A DNA stretch of 64,000 bases from Fontibacter flavus (GTDB lineage Bacteria; Bacteroidota; Bacteroidia; Cytophagales; Cyclobacteriaceae). Below, piece after piece: positions 9,394-19,482 of the stretch (position 1 is its first letter; the number at the start of each line of letters is the position of its first letter). Both the position numbers and the translations under genes were made by a program. Under the pieces are notes generated by a model, which saw only the letters and a list, made by a program, of their open reading frames with translations, did not search any database and was not told the origin of the DNA. The stretch spans positions 62,001 to 126,000 of the forward strand of contig NZ_JBHLWI010000083.1 of the NCBI RefSeq assembly GCF_042432905.1, in the 5' to 3' direction.

Positions 9394-10155
9394 ATGAGAC
9401 CATATATTTTAGCTGAAAACAACTGGAAAAACCTCAAGGACGAAAGATTTGAACTGGCGGTATTGCCTTGGGGAGCCACGGAAGCGCACAATTACCACAT
9501 GCCTTATGGTACGGATATTTTCGAAGCAGATGCCATTGCTGCAGGTGCTGGAAAGTTTGCTTGGGAAAAAGGAAGTAAGGTCATCATTTTACCTACTATC
9601 CCTTTTGGGGTAAACACCGGTCAAAGTGATATTTACCTGGATATCAACATGAATCCAAGCACCCAATTTGCTATCCTTAAAGATATCCTGACTGTACTTG
9701 ATAGACAGGGGGTCAAAAAATTCCTCATCGTCAACAGTCATGGGGGAAATGATTTCAAAACAATGTTAAGGGAACTAGGCATCATATTTCCGGAAATGCT
9801 CCTAATGACCTGCAACTGGTTCCAGGCTTTGGACAAAAAACTTTATTTCGAAGAAGAAGGAGATCATGCAGATGAAATGGAAACGAGTTTGATCATGTAT
9901 CTTCATCCCCAATTGATCCTCCCTCTTGAAGAAGCTGGTGATGGCAAGGAAAAAAAGTCGGTAATTCCAGGTTTACAGGAAAAATGGGCTTGGGCAGAAA
10001 GAAAATGGTCACAAGTCACTGAAGACACAGGGATCGGAAACCCTAAAAAATCCAACCCCGATAAAGGCAAGAAATACTTTGAAGATGTCTGCAAGAAAGT
10101 AGGGCAGTTGATGGTGGATATTTGCAATGCAGACACGACCCAGCTTTACAAGTAA
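9394..10155 (+). CDS. Creatininase family amidohydrolase
   Basis: The ATG at 9394 gives 253 residues; a TTG at 9370 is in frame but is not needed. Family motifs are clear: LPWGATEAHNYHMPYGTD with acidic and histidine metal ligands, NSHGGND, and DHADEMETS. Members hydrolyse cyclic or linear amides (creatinine, formamide intermediates of flavin or pyrroloquinoline pathways) using two metal ions. The substrate of this copy cannot be told. There is no signal peptide, so it is probably cytoplasmic. It is divergent from glycosylasparaginase and ends at a strong hairpin (10172-10213). Confidence 0.87.
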   Translation: MRPYILAENNWKNLKDERFELAVLPWGATEAHNYHMPYGTDIFEADAIAAGAGKFAWEKGSKVIILPTIPFGVNTGQSDIYLDINMNPSTQFAILKDILTVLDRQGVKKFLIVNSHGGNDFKTMLRELGIIFPEMLLMTCNWFQALDKKLYFEEEGDHADEMETSLIMYLHPQLILPLEEAGDGKEKKSVIPGLQEKWAWAERKWSQVTEDTGIGNPKKSNPDKGKKYFEDVCKKVGQLMVDICNADTTQLYK

Positions 10156-10171
10156 GTCACCAACAATGATA

Positions 10172-10213
10172 GAATAGCTCCTGTATAAAAACCCCTCTAT
10201 ACAGGAGCTATTC
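10172..10213. terminator. Bidirectional terminator, 16-bp perfect stem
   Basis: GAATAGCTCCTGTATA (10172-10187) is exactly complementary to 10198-10213, with a 10-base loop. It sits between the convergent creatininase gene and the VCBS/ASPIC gene, so it can serve both strands. Confidence 0.72.
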
Positions 10214-10216
10214 AAA

Positions 10217-13200
10217 TTAATAAGCTAAGTCAACTACATTACCGCTATAATCCACTCCTTTCAGACTTTGGATGTTGGCAGGCAACACCACTGAAGCTTT
10301 TGAATTTGAAATAAAACCTGACCGGTTATTTACTTCCAGCCTGTGGGTTTTACCATCCGGTGACCCTATCAACAAGGTATGAATATGTGGTTCGGGTTGG
10401 TAGACTTTTCCAACCTTGCCAGAAGTTGCTTGATGCATCAATAGCCTACCTCTATTCTGTGTTGAAAGAAAAATAGGCTTTCCATTTGATCCCATTATAA
10501 CAGCCATTGATTTTGCATCTCCGGAAACCACAAATCCACTATCAACAGACCTAACAGGATCAAAATTCCCGTCTCCCTGTCCTAAAAGGACAAGTCCTGT
10601 AAATGCATCATATCTACCTGAAAAGACCTCATTGCCATAATCATTGCCCAGCATCATTATGTCCAAATTACCATCTCCATTAATATCTTCTACAACCATC
10701 CCATTCACAGGTGCTATTTGGGCCAATAAAGGCAATGCATGAACTTTAAACTTTCCTCCTCCAAGATTTTCCACATAACTTGTCCTGTCATAATTCCCCT
10801 TCAACTTCAGGGCTCCTTCCAATTCCGCAGGAGTAAATAAGGATTCCTCAGTAATCCTGGCAAACTCTTTATATCGGGAAAACTTCCTCCTGAACAAGGT
10901 GCTTTGACCATAAAGGTCATCCCAATAATGTGCAGGAACAGAAATATATTGGCCTGCATTATCTTTGAAATAGGTAAATATAACAGGATCTATACTCTTA
11001 TTTCCGTCAAAGTCTTTTCCATAAACTGTCACGGGCCTTTCTGCTGAAGGATGGTAATAATTGTTTGCTCCCAAATTCCCTACGACATAATCCATGTCAC
11101 CATCTCCATCAAAATCCCCCGACACGACACTGTTCCACCAACCTAAATAGTTTTCCAAACCTGAATTTGATGATCTTTCAAACCTCCCTCCAGTATTTCG
11201 GAAAATGGTTATCGGCATCAACTCCCCTACGACCATCAAATCCACCAATCCATCATTATCTACATCAGTCCAAAGCGCATCCATCACCATACCAACATTC
11301 CTTAAGCCAGGGGCTATCTCATCTGTGATATCCTCCAACTTTCCATTGTTGTTTTTAAAAATCACCGACTGTTCAGGCATAGGATACTGGGCAATAGGAG
11401 TTCTACCTCCCACAAACAAATCAACAAAACCATCTCCATCAAAGTCCGCTGCCCTGACCACAGTACCACTGGCCTTCAATTCAGACATCAAGCCTTCCCC
11501 TTTGGTAAAATTACCTTTCCCATCATTGAGGTAAATACGGTCTACATATTCATCTGCACCGGGGGCAAATTCAGCACTCCCTGACACCAAATAAAGATCT
11601 AAGTCTCCATCATTATCCAAGTCAAAAAGAACCATCCCCATTTCTTCAAAGCGCTTTTCTGCTTGGTTACTGAACATTTCTTTTCCTGCAAACTGCCCAT
11701 TACTTTGCTGCATGTAGAGCATTGGGGAATTGCCAGCTGAACTTCCCACTATAAAATCTTCCAATCCATCCCCATTGATATCTCCCACAGTCAGACTTGG
11801 GCCAAACTGGGTCAGTTTATGAGGAAGCGTCCTTTGGACATTATAATCTATCTTATCCTCTTCCTGGTGCACATAATCCACCCCTAAATCAGAAGATATT
11901 TCTGCGATCATTGGCGTTGTTTTTCTTGGAGTGAATGGAAACTGCAGACTTGACAAGGATTGATCTTTGGCCTCCTTATAATCAATAGTTAAAACCTGAT
12001 TGATCCCAATATCTTGTTTTTGTTGGTATTTGCCATCCTGCCAAAAAACTTCTATTGACTGCACTGCTTGATCACCCAATCCAAAATGAATCACATCCTC
12101 CACAGCTGACATATACCCTCTGGATACCTGTTGCTCATGGTAAAGAAATTCACCGTTGTCTAGCCTTAATGCCACCTTTGCGCCAATCCCCATCGGATTA
12201 TTGGAATGCCCCTTCAATTTCACTCTCAAATAGTTAGGTACTGCTTTCCTCTGATTCAATTTATTCTCAAAAACAAAGGCAGGATCATTGATATTATTGA
12301 CCACATAATCCAAGTCTCCATCACCATCTAAGTCAACAAAAACTGCTCCATTTGAAAAGGATGGTTTGTTCAATCCCCATTTATCCCCAATGTCATCAAA
12401 AGTCCAATCACCCTTATTTTGGTAAGCATAATTAGGGATTTTTACAATCGGAATTGAATCCAATAATTGTCTCACACTTGCCACGCTACCCACATCTGCC
12501 CTGTAATTCGCAAAGTCCTTATCCGTAATATCACGCGGGAATCCATTCGTGATCAACAAGTCCCTTTGACCATCATTGTCCATATCTACAAACAAGGGTG
12601 ACCAAGACCAGTCGGTCTGGTAAACCCCAGCCAAGAAGCCGATTTCACTTGATGGAATACCAGGTCCATTTCCTACATGAAGCATATTCCTCACATGCTG
12701 GTACTCATAACCCCATTGTTCATTATTGATATAAGTCTGATAGGAGTTTTTGGAAATAGTAGTTTTTTTCCTAAAATTATTCTCTCCCAACATATCCAAT
12801 GTGATGATATCCAAATACCCGTCATTATTGTAATCAGATATATCAGAACCCATGGAGAACATACTTTGGTGTCTGATATATTCCTTGGTTTTATTGGAAA
12901 AAGTACCGTCCTGATTATTGATATAAAGGATATCATTTGGGGTATAATCATTGGACACATAAATATCTAACCAACCATCCTGATTGATATCGGCCACAGC
13001 AAGGCCCAAACCAAAACCTTCAATGGTAATGCCTGCTTCAATTGTCACATTGGTAAAGGTACCGTCTCCATTGTTCTTATAAAGCCTATCATTATTGATG
13101 GCAGAACCATCCGTGATTTTCCCCCTGAAATTGGAAGGTGTTCCTTTGTACTGTTCATTATTAAGGACATACAGGTCTAAAAACCCATCATTATTATAAT

Positions 13201-13747
13201 CAAAAAATGAAGCCATCATACTATTCCCGTCTTCAGCAATACCATATTGAGCTGCCAACTCTTTAAAATAAGGATGACCATCAGCATCAAGACCTTGATT
13301 CACAAAAAGCATATTGGCTCTTTTCGCTTTGTCCATATACATCGCAGCGCTGACATAAATATCAAGCCATCCGTCGCCATTAATATCAACTACGGTCACT
13401 CCTGTACTCCAGCGATCAGCTGATCCTGTACCAGAAGATTCCGTAATATCTTCAAACTTCAGATTTCCTTTATTGATATAAAGTTTATTGGAAACCTGAT
13501 TACCGGTAAAATAGAGATCAGGTAAGCCGTCATTATTAAAATCACCAACAGCAACTCCTCCTCCATTAAAAATATATTCATCAGTCAAAATGTTAAAAGT
13601 ATCTGTTTCGATAATTAAATTATTGAAAGAAATACCAGTATCATCTGGTGATCTAAGTTCAAATAGGGTATCGCTTTTTTTTGAACAGGAAAGAAAAGAC
13701 AGCAATATGATCAGGGATAAACTGATAGATATCAGGGAAATTCTCAT
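10217..13747 (-). CDS. Large VCBS/FG-GAP repeat lipoprotein with ASPIC/UnbV domain
   Basis: An 1176-residue protein with a lipoprotein signal (FLSCSKK near residue 21). A first block of FG-GAP/VCBS repeats (about 60-440) has many DxNxDG loops such as DFNNDGLPD, DINGDGWLD and DYNNDGFLD. An ASPIC/UnbV-like segment follows (about 525-590, GIGAKVALRLDNG and HFGLGD). A second repeat block covers about 640-1090. Proteins of this CRTAC1-like type are surface lipoproteins that probably form Ca-stabilised propellers. In Bacteroidota they often follow SusC/SusD pairs. The gene lies about 190 bp after susD on the same strand and may be the ligand-binding partner of that porter. Its ligand is unknown. 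Confidence 0.88.
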   Translation of the reverse strand: MRISLISISLSLIILLSFLSCSKKSDTLFELRSPDDTGISFNNLIIETDTFNILTDEYIFNGGGVAVGDFNNDGLPDLYFTGNQVSNKLYINKGNLKFEDITESSGTGSADRWSTGVTVVDINGDGWLDIYVSAAMYMDKAKRANMLFVNQGLDADGHPYFKELAAQYGIAEDGNSMMASFFDYNNDGFLDLYVLNNEQYKGTPSNFRGKITDGSAINNDRLYKNNGDGTFTNVTIEAGITIEGFGLGLAVADINQDGWLDIYVSNDYTPNDILYINNQDGTFSNKTKEYIRHQSMFSMGSDISDYNNDGYLDIITLDMLGENNFRKKTTISKNSYQTYINNEQWGYEYQHVRNMLHVGNGPGIPSSEIGFLAGVYQTDWSWSPLFVDMDNDGQRDLLITNGFPRDITDKDFANYRADVGSVASVRQLLDSIPIVKIPNYAYQNKGDWTFDDIGDKWGLNKPSFSNGAVFVDLDGDGDLDYVVNNINDPAFVFENKLNQRKAVPNYLRVKLKGHSNNPMGIGAKVALRLDNGEFLYHEQQVSRGYMSAVEDVIHFGLGDQAVQSIEVFWQDGKYQQKQDIGINQVLTIDYKEAKDQSLSSLQFPFTPRKTTPMIAEISSDLGVDYVHQEEDKIDYNVQRTLPHKLTQFGPSLTVGDINGDGLEDFIVGSSAGNSPMLYMQQSNGQFAGKEMFSNQAEKRFEEMGMVLFDLDNDGDLDLYLVSGSAEFAPGADEYVDRIYLNDGKGNFTKGEGLMSELKASGTVVRAADFDGDGFVDLFVGGRTPIAQYPMPEQSVIFKNNNGKLEDITDEIAPGLRNVGMVMDALWTDVDNDGLVDLMVVGELMPITIFRNTGGRFERSSNSGLENYLGWWNSVVSGDFDGDGDMDYVVGNLGANNYYHPSAERPVTVYGKDFDGNKSIDPVIFTYFKDNAGQYISVPAHYWDDLYGQSTLFRRKFSRYKEFARITEESLFTPAELEGALKLKGNYDRTSYVENLGGGKFKVHALPLLAQIAPVNGMVVEDINGDGNLDIMMLGNDYGNEVFSGRYDAFTGLVLLGQGDGNFDPVRSVDSGFVVSGDAKSMAVIMGSNGKPIFLSTQNRGRLLMHQATSGKVGKVYQPEPHIHTLLIGSPDGKTHRLEVNNRSGFISNSKASVVLPANIQSLKGVDYSGNVVDLAY

Positions 13748-13878
13748 GGTTTATTAGTTCGATAGTAATGGGCTAAATTCAGCTCAAATTAAGACTAAAT
13801 GGAAGAAAATAGAATTCTTTTGATGCAATTTTTTGGAGAAATTGAACTACGTTAAAAATACCTACTGCTATAAAAAAA

Positions 13879-13906
13879 CAAAGAGATGGTTTTCACCATC
13901 TCTTTG
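13879..13906 (-). terminator. Terminator after the susCD genes
   Basis: A 12-bp perfect stem (CAAAGAGATGGT, 13879-13890; complement 13895-13906) with loop TTTC. On the minus strand it is followed by a G and seven T residues. It separates susD from the VCBS/ASPIC gene, so read-through would be needed for a single transcript. Confidence 0.72.
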
Positions 13907-13933
13907 AATTCATTTATATGATATTTTAGAAAA

Positions 13934-15664
13934 TTAGAAACCAGGATTTTGGATCAATCTTCCACCCATCAAGTCAATTTGATTTTGAGGCAATGGAAGA
14001 AACTCATCTTTATTTGGTGTGAAAGAGGCTCCACCACCAAGTGCTGCCTGTAATATTGAACCATCCAAAGCAAAGTAGAAATCCAACTCAGCTTTAACAG
14101 TTCCCCATCTTACCAAATCATAGAATCTATGACCTTCCATACCCAATTCAAGCTTACGCTCAAATCTAACTGCATCTCTTGCTACATTAGCATCGGTCCA
14201 GGCGGTATTATAAGTGTCTACTACATAATTCGCTGCAGGAGTTCCATTAGCTCTCAACAAAGCAGAATTTTTTGCCCTTGTTCTCACCCTGTTCACCAAT
14301 GTTCTGGCTGCTTCTAAGTTACCCAATTCAACTTCCGCTTCAGCAGCCATCAACAGTACATCTGCAAAGCGGATAATCATAAAGTTGATACCGGTGTAAC
14401 CAGGAGTCCAAGAAGAGTTATCTAAGAAACCTCCATCTCTCTCTGCTAAACTCCAAACGTATTTCTTGGGAGCATAAGGACCTCCATTTGGTTGGTTACG
14501 GATCCAAGCAGCGCCTGGGTGATTACCATGATCCAAATAAGGAATCCCTCTTCTTCCAACAGTATGGTCCAATCTAGGATCCAAGTTTCCAGCATCTGGA
14601 GTAAATGCTGCATCCGCAGGAATACCTTGATCATTGGCAACCCTATTGGCAACTTGATTATAAGAACCATCCAACAAAGGCAAACCTTGCGCATTTGTTC
14701 TGAATGAGTTTACGAAAGTAAAACTTGGCTGGAAGAACCCACAACACCCAGCTGGACCTCCATTGTAAGGGAAGTTCAGGTCAAATTCAGGGTTTGCATT
14801 GTTCACGGAACCAGTTCCAGCAGCAGATTGATAAGCCCAGATTGACTCTTGGTGGTTATCATTAGCGCCACGGAACATATCATCATAATAAGGCACCAAA
14901 CCGTATTGCAGGTTATTACTTGTCCTTCCGTTTGCAATCACATCATCAAAAACCTGCTTTGCTTCAGCATATTTCTTAGCGTAAAGCAAAACTTTACCCA
15001 AGTATGCTTTAGCAGCCCAAGAATTTACCCTACCTACCTGAGGTTGGGTGTTTGGCAAGTTAGCAGCAGCAAATCTGAATTCTGCCTCAATGTAAGGTAG
15101 CATCTCCTGATCATTGGTAATAGTCGCAAAAGCTTCTGTTCCATAGTCAACATCCTTATCCAAAATAGGAACTTTATTGAAATTCCTGTACAGTTGGAAA
15201 TAGTAGTGTGCTTTTAGAAATCTTGCCTGAGCCTCAATTCCCAATGCTACAGCATCTGATACATCAGGACCTTTCTTATCTAATAATCTCAGAACATTAT
15301 TCGCTCTCGCAACACCTTCGAAGTTACCATTCCAGTTTTCTTCGATAACATCAATGGTAGAGTTTGCTTCAAACCTTTGAATAGGGTTGATTGTCGCAAA
15401 GTCACCTGGGTCAGTACCCTTATTGGCATCACCACCTCTGATACTTCCCCAAACCCAGTTGGACGGAGATGCCATTCTTTGCGCTCTACCGTTTACCTGA
15501 GAATACGCAGCGATTAATGCTGCATCCAAGCCAGCTTGTGTTGTCAACTGAGCTTCTGACAACTGACCTACAGCCGGTACGTCTAGAAAATCATCACAAC
15601 TTGTCGCAAACAGCATCATACTTGCTGTAAGAGTTGCTGCAATTTGAATTTTAAATCTTTTCAT
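13934..15664 (-). CDS. RagB/SusD family nutrient-binding outer-membrane lipoprotein
   Basis: A 576-residue SusD-like protein. The signal peptide ends in a lipobox with Cys at residue 23 (FATSCDDFLDV), typical for this family. The N-terminal part holds TPR-like helices (ARANNVLRLL, QARFLKAHYYF). The C-terminal SusD domain has the common RFADVLLMAAEAEVELG segment, RFERKLELGMEGHRFYDL and the LPLPQNQID ending. SusD forms the lid over the SusC channel and binds the substrate at the cell surface. It directly follows susC (60-nt gap). The substrate cannot be inferred, since no glycoside hydrolase or peptidase accompanies the pair. Confidence 0.96.
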   Translation of the reverse strand: MKRFKIQIAATLTASMMLFATSCDDFLDVPAVGQLSEAQLTTQAGLDAALIAAYSQVNGRAQRMASPSNWVWGSIRGGDANKGTDPGDFATINPIQRFEANSTIDVIEENWNGNFEGVARANNVLRLLDKKGPDVSDAVALGIEAQARFLKAHYYFQLYRNFNKVPILDKDVDYGTEAFATITNDQEMLPYIEAEFRFAAANLPNTQPQVGRVNSWAAKAYLGKVLLYAKKYAEAKQVFDDVIANGRTSNNLQYGLVPYYDDMFRGANDNHQESIWAYQSAAGTGSVNNANPEFDLNFPYNGGPAGCCGFFQPSFTFVNSFRTNAQGLPLLDGSYNQVANRVANDQGIPADAAFTPDAGNLDPRLDHTVGRRGIPYLDHGNHPGAAWIRNQPNGGPYAPKKYVWSLAERDGGFLDNSSWTPGYTGINFMIIRFADVLLMAAEAEVELGNLEAARTLVNRVRTRAKNSALLRANGTPAANYVVDTYNTAWTDANVARDAVRFERKLELGMEGHRFYDLVRWGTVKAELDFYFALDGSILQAALGGGASFTPNKDEFLPLPQNQIDLMGGRLIQNPGF

Positions 15665-15724
15665 ATTTCAATTATAACTTTATGAAATTTATGCACATAA
15701 CATATTGTTTGATAGATTGTTTGC

Positions 15725-18700
15725 TTAGAAGCTCAGGTTAACACCGAACGTATAACTTCTAGTAACAGGGTAGTTACCCACATCTATACCGAAGGCCAAA
15801 TCAACGTCACCACCTACACCTGGATCAAGTCCATCATAACCTGTAATCGTGAACAAGTTGTTTGCAGCAGCAAACACTCTCAACCTTTCCAACTTCCATC
15901 TTTGCAACAAGCTGTTTGGCATGGTATAACCCAATGTCAAGTTTTGCAATCTCAAGTAAGAACCATCTACTACATAGTAGCTATTACCTACGTTTGAAGT
16001 ACTGAAGTTAGCTGTTCTTTCTACTTGTGGAATAGTGGAAGTCGGGTTCTCAGGAGTCCAAGCATCCAATAAACGTCTGGAAATAGCCGCTCCTTCAAAT
16101 GTTTGGAAGAAGTCAGTAAACCATCTCCATTGTGCCCAGATTTTGTTACCTGCAGTTCCTGCCATATAAGCAGACAAATCAAAGTTTTTGTAACCAACAG
16201 TGAAGTTCAAACCACCGGAGAATTTAGGCACTGGAGAACCTAACCATGTTCTATCATCTGGTGTAATTTCACCATCACCATCAATATCTCTGAATTTGAA
16301 TCTACCTGGAGCAGCACCGTCCTGAGTAGCGTGGCTTGCCACATCTTCATCTGATTGGAACAAACCGTCCTGAATGTAACCGAAGAAAGAAGACAATGGT
16401 CTGTTCAATTGGTTCCTGATTGGCTGAATACCTCTAAATGCAGGGTTAGCGTTACCTGAAGTAATGAAATCCAAACCTGGAGCTAAGTAAACAATCTCGT
16501 TCTTCAAGAAACCACCGTTCACTTGAAGTTCGTAAGTCCAATCATTGGAAAGGTTACCTCTTGTAGCCACCAAGATATCAATACCTCGGTTCATCATCTC
16601 CCCGATGTTAACAGAAGGAGGTGCAGCGTTGAAACCTGCAATAGAAGGGATTGGTACCTGGAACAACAAGTCTTTGGTATCTTTTTGCCACAAATCCACA
16701 ATCACATCCAGTCTACCTCCGAAAGCGGTACCGTCAAAACCAATGTTCTTCGTAACGGCTGTTTCCCAACGGGCATTTGGGTTACCAATTCTTGATCTTC
16801 TGAAACCGATCAAAGCGGAACTGTTTGAACCTGTGATGTCATAGGAAGAAGAACCTAAATCACCACCAAATAAGGAAAATTGGTTGTTAGGGTCCACGTT
16901 GTTAGAGTTACCCATTTGTCCCCAACCACCACGGATTTTCAAATCATCCAACCAAGTGGCAGAAGCCATAAACTGCTCTGAAGAAACCCTCCATGCAGCG
17001 GAGAAGGCAGGGAATACACCCCATCTTGAATTAGGTCCGAATCTGGAAGAGCCATCACGACGAACCACAGCAGAGAAAATATACTTGTCATTGTAAGTAT
17101 AGTTTACCCTACTGAAGTATGAGAGGAAGTTCACACCTAAGAACTGACCAGAGTTAGCAATTCTACTTGAAAATGGCAAGTTAGAAATGGTAACGAAGTT
17201 AGGGTCAGTAGAGAAAGGATTCTGACCTGTAGTGTTCATATTTCTACCAGCACCGGTATTCAATGCTTCCTGACCTACCAAAACATCCAATGAGTGTCTA
17301 TCAAAAGTCTTTTTCCATTGAGCGGTGTTGGTGAATACCCATCTCCATACATAGCCTGAGAATTCATTGTAACCAAATGCAGAGTTGTTTTCAGAGTTTT
17401 CATATTGCAACCTAGAATAACCTACACCATAGTTGTTATCATATTGTCCACCTATTGAAGATCTGAAAACCAAACCTTGAATTGGTTCAAATTCTGCATA
17501 GACGTTACCAAAAGCATTGGCATTGAAGTTTTTGTTGTTTGCCAAAGCATCTCTTTCAGCTACTGGGTTTCTACCATTGTTGAAACCCCTTGCAGCTGTA
17601 CCGGCATAACCTCCAAATTCATCATATACTGGAATGATGGATGGCATACGGAAGGCACCCAAGATGGAGTTTTCATCCTGAGCAACTCGCTGACCACCAC
17701 CTGCACCAGTCTGACCCAACACCTGACGGTAAGTAGCCTGGAAATTTTGTCCAATCCTTACTTTAGAACCTAAGTCATGTTCAGAATTGGCACGAAGGGA
17801 AATTCTTCTGAAGTTATTGTTCAAAAGGATACCAGCTTGTTCCTGAACACCTAGTCCAAAGAAGAATCTGCTTGTTTCAGTTCCGCCACTGAAGCCCAAT
17901 GAATGTCTTTGGATTGGCGCAGTTCTGGTAATGGCATCAAACCAATCCGTACCTTCTCCTGTAGCAGCTCTCACCAATTGGTGGACAGGTCCTCTATTAC
18001 GATCCACGTTATATAGTGCTCTTTGCTCCTCCAATTGTGCTGGAGTCAATGGACCGGCAACACCGGCAGCACCTCCAACATTAATGTAATATGGCAACAC
18101 CGGGCTAGTACCATTTCCAAACTGAGGATGGATACCGGTAAAGTTAGGCTGTCTTCCATCCAGTCTAGCTTGGTTTCTTTCTGCCAACCAGGTCAAGTCT
18201 GCATATTCCTGAGGGTTGGTCATATCCAAACCTCTTCCTGGAACAGTGAAACCCATCATTCCATTGTAGTCAAATCTTAGTTTTTGAGCTCTTTTGCTAC
18301 CTTTCTTAGTGGTATAAACGATTACACCGTTAGCCGCTCTAGCACCGTAGATAGAAGCCGCTGCTGCATCTTTCAATACAGTGGTAGATTCAATATCATC
18401 TGGGTTAAGAAAGTCAGTATTTTCAACAGGTACACCATCTACAATGTACAAAGGCTGGTTACCACCAAATGCGCCAAAACCACGGACCCTGATCTGAGAC
18501 TGGGTACCTGGCTGACCGTTGGTAACTACAGTAACACCGGCTATCCTACCTTGTAATGTCTGCTCAACGTTACCAGTTGGAACGATCGTCAAATCTCTAG
18601 GATTAACCGTAGAAATGGATCCTGTAGTTTCACGACGGCTATCAATGGTATAACCTGTAATAACCAATTCTGTCAATTGTCTCTCATCAGGAGCCATTGT

Positions 18701-18985
18701 CAGATCAATAACTGAACGGTTACCAACTACCTGCTCGACAGTTTTGTAACCAATAAAAGAGAATACCAACACGGCATCATTGCTAGGGACATTCAAGGAA
18801 TATTTTCCGTCAATGTCCGTAGCCGTACCTGTGGTGGTTCCCTTAACCAAAACAGTAACTCCCGGAAGACCATCTCCGAATTCATCCAGGATGGTCCCTG
18901 TCACTGTCCTTTGTGCCATCGCCGTGGCACTCGAAAGCACTAAGAGCAACACGAGTACACTTAGACTTTTGTAAAGTTTTTCCAT
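15725..18985 (-). CDS. SusC/RagA family TonB-linked outer-membrane transporter
   Basis: A 1086-residue protein from the ATG at 18985 (a second ATG lies two codons upstream). The signal peptide ends near MAQ. An N-terminal carboxypeptidase-regulatory-like domain (about 27-105) precedes the plug, which has IRVRGFGAFGGNQPLYIVDG and the SusC signature LKDAAAASIYGARAANGVI. A long beta-barrel ends in the aromatic terminal strand GVNLSF. It imports a nutrient across the outer membrane using TonB energy together with SusD downstream. Two TGCAA-N4-TTGCA palindromes lie 70-114 nt upstream of the start and are likely its operators. No sigma/anti-sigma pair or HTCS regulator is adjacent. Confidence 0.96.
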   Translation of the reverse strand: MEKLYKSLSVLVLLLVLSSATAMAQRTVTGTILDEFGDGLPGVTVLVKGTTTGTATDIDGKYSLNVPSNDAVLVFSFIGYKTVEQVVGNRSVIDLTMAPDERQLTELVITGYTIDSRRETTGSISTVNPRDLTIVPTGNVEQTLQGRIAGVTVVTNGQPGTQSQIRVRGFGAFGGNQPLYIVDGVPVENTDFLNPDDIESTTVLKDAAAASIYGARAANGVIVYTTKKGSKRAQKLRFDYNGMMGFTVPGRGLDMTNPQEYADLTWLAERNQARLDGRQPNFTGIHPQFGNGTSPVLPYYINVGGAAGVAGPLTPAQLEEQRALYNVDRNRGPVHQLVRAATGEGTDWFDAITRTAPIQRHSLGFSGGTETSRFFFGLGVQEQAGILLNNNFRRISLRANSEHDLGSKVRIGQNFQATYRQVLGQTGAGGGQRVAQDENSILGAFRMPSIIPVYDEFGGYAGTAARGFNNGRNPVAERDALANNKNFNANAFGNVYAEFEPIQGLVFRSSIGGQYDNNYGVGYSRLQYENSENNSAFGYNEFSGYVWRWVFTNTAQWKKTFDRHSLDVLVGQEALNTGAGRNMNTTGQNPFSTDPNFVTISNLPFSSRIANSGQFLGVNFLSYFSRVNYTYNDKYIFSAVVRRDGSSRFGPNSRWGVFPAFSAAWRVSSEQFMASATWLDDLKIRGGWGQMGNSNNVDPNNQFSLFGGDLGSSSYDITGSNSSALIGFRRSRIGNPNARWETAVTKNIGFDGTAFGGRLDVIVDLWQKDTKDLLFQVPIPSIAGFNAAPPSVNIGEMMNRGIDILVATRGNLSNDWTYELQVNGGFLKNEIVYLAPGLDFITSGNANPAFRGIQPIRNQLNRPLSSFFGYIQDGLFQSDEDVASHATQDGAAPGRFKFRDIDGDGEITPDDRTWLGSPVPKFSGGLNFTVGYKNFDLSAYMAGTAGNKIWAQWRWFTDFFQTFEGAAISRRLLDAWTPENPTSTIPQVERTANFSTSNVGNSYYVVDGSYLRLQNLTLGYTMPNSLLQRWKLERLRVFAAANNLFTITGYDGLDPGVGGDVDLAFGIDVGNYPVTRSYTFGVNLSF

Positions 18986-19054
18986 AAACATAGATTGATT
19001 GGGTAATAATTATTAATTGATAAGGTTTGAAAGCAATTAATTTTTTGATAATCA

Positions 19055-19068
19055 TGCAATCGTTTGCA
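19055..19068. promoter_or_regulatory. Operator-like palindrome 1 upstream of susC
   Basis: TGCAATCGTTTGCA has TGCAA/TTGCA dyad arms around a 4-base centre. This resembles the sites of LacI-type regulators. A second site of the same form begins exactly 31 bp away (19086). Confidence 0.5.
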
Positions 19069-19085
19069 AACATCTGCAAAATAAT

Positions 19086-19099
19086 TGCAATAGTTTGCA
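19086..19099. promoter_or_regulatory. Operator-like palindrome 2 upstream of susC
   Basis: TGCAATAGTTTGCA differs from palindrome 1 at a single central base. The 31-bp offset is close to three turns of DNA, so both could be bound on the same helix face by one regulator. The remaining 18992-19482 gap is AT-rich and shows no gene. Confidence 0.5.
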
Positions 19100-19482
19100 C
19101 AGTTACTTTCCTGTTTGTCCTATTGCTGATTATACCTTTGAGGCTTTTGCCGTCAATACTACTGTTTCAATGATGATCAAAGAAACGTCTTTTTTGTACT
19201 GCTAAAACGATTTTGTTATCCTGAATAAAAAGAAGGGGATTTGGTCATAGGCATTGAGATTTAGGTTTATTGTCATTTTTCAATGTTAATTTGCTTGAAA
19301 CTGAAAGCCTAGCATATTAAAATTTGGCTAAAACAGCTCAGAATAGTGAATAATAATGTTTATCCAGTATACAGCTTCTAATTTAAGAGAATAAACATTA
19401 ATACAAAAATTTTTTTCCAAAATCAATTTTTAATTTTTTTAAAAAAGTTCCTTTTGAAAAGTTAAATTATTTTAAATCAATT

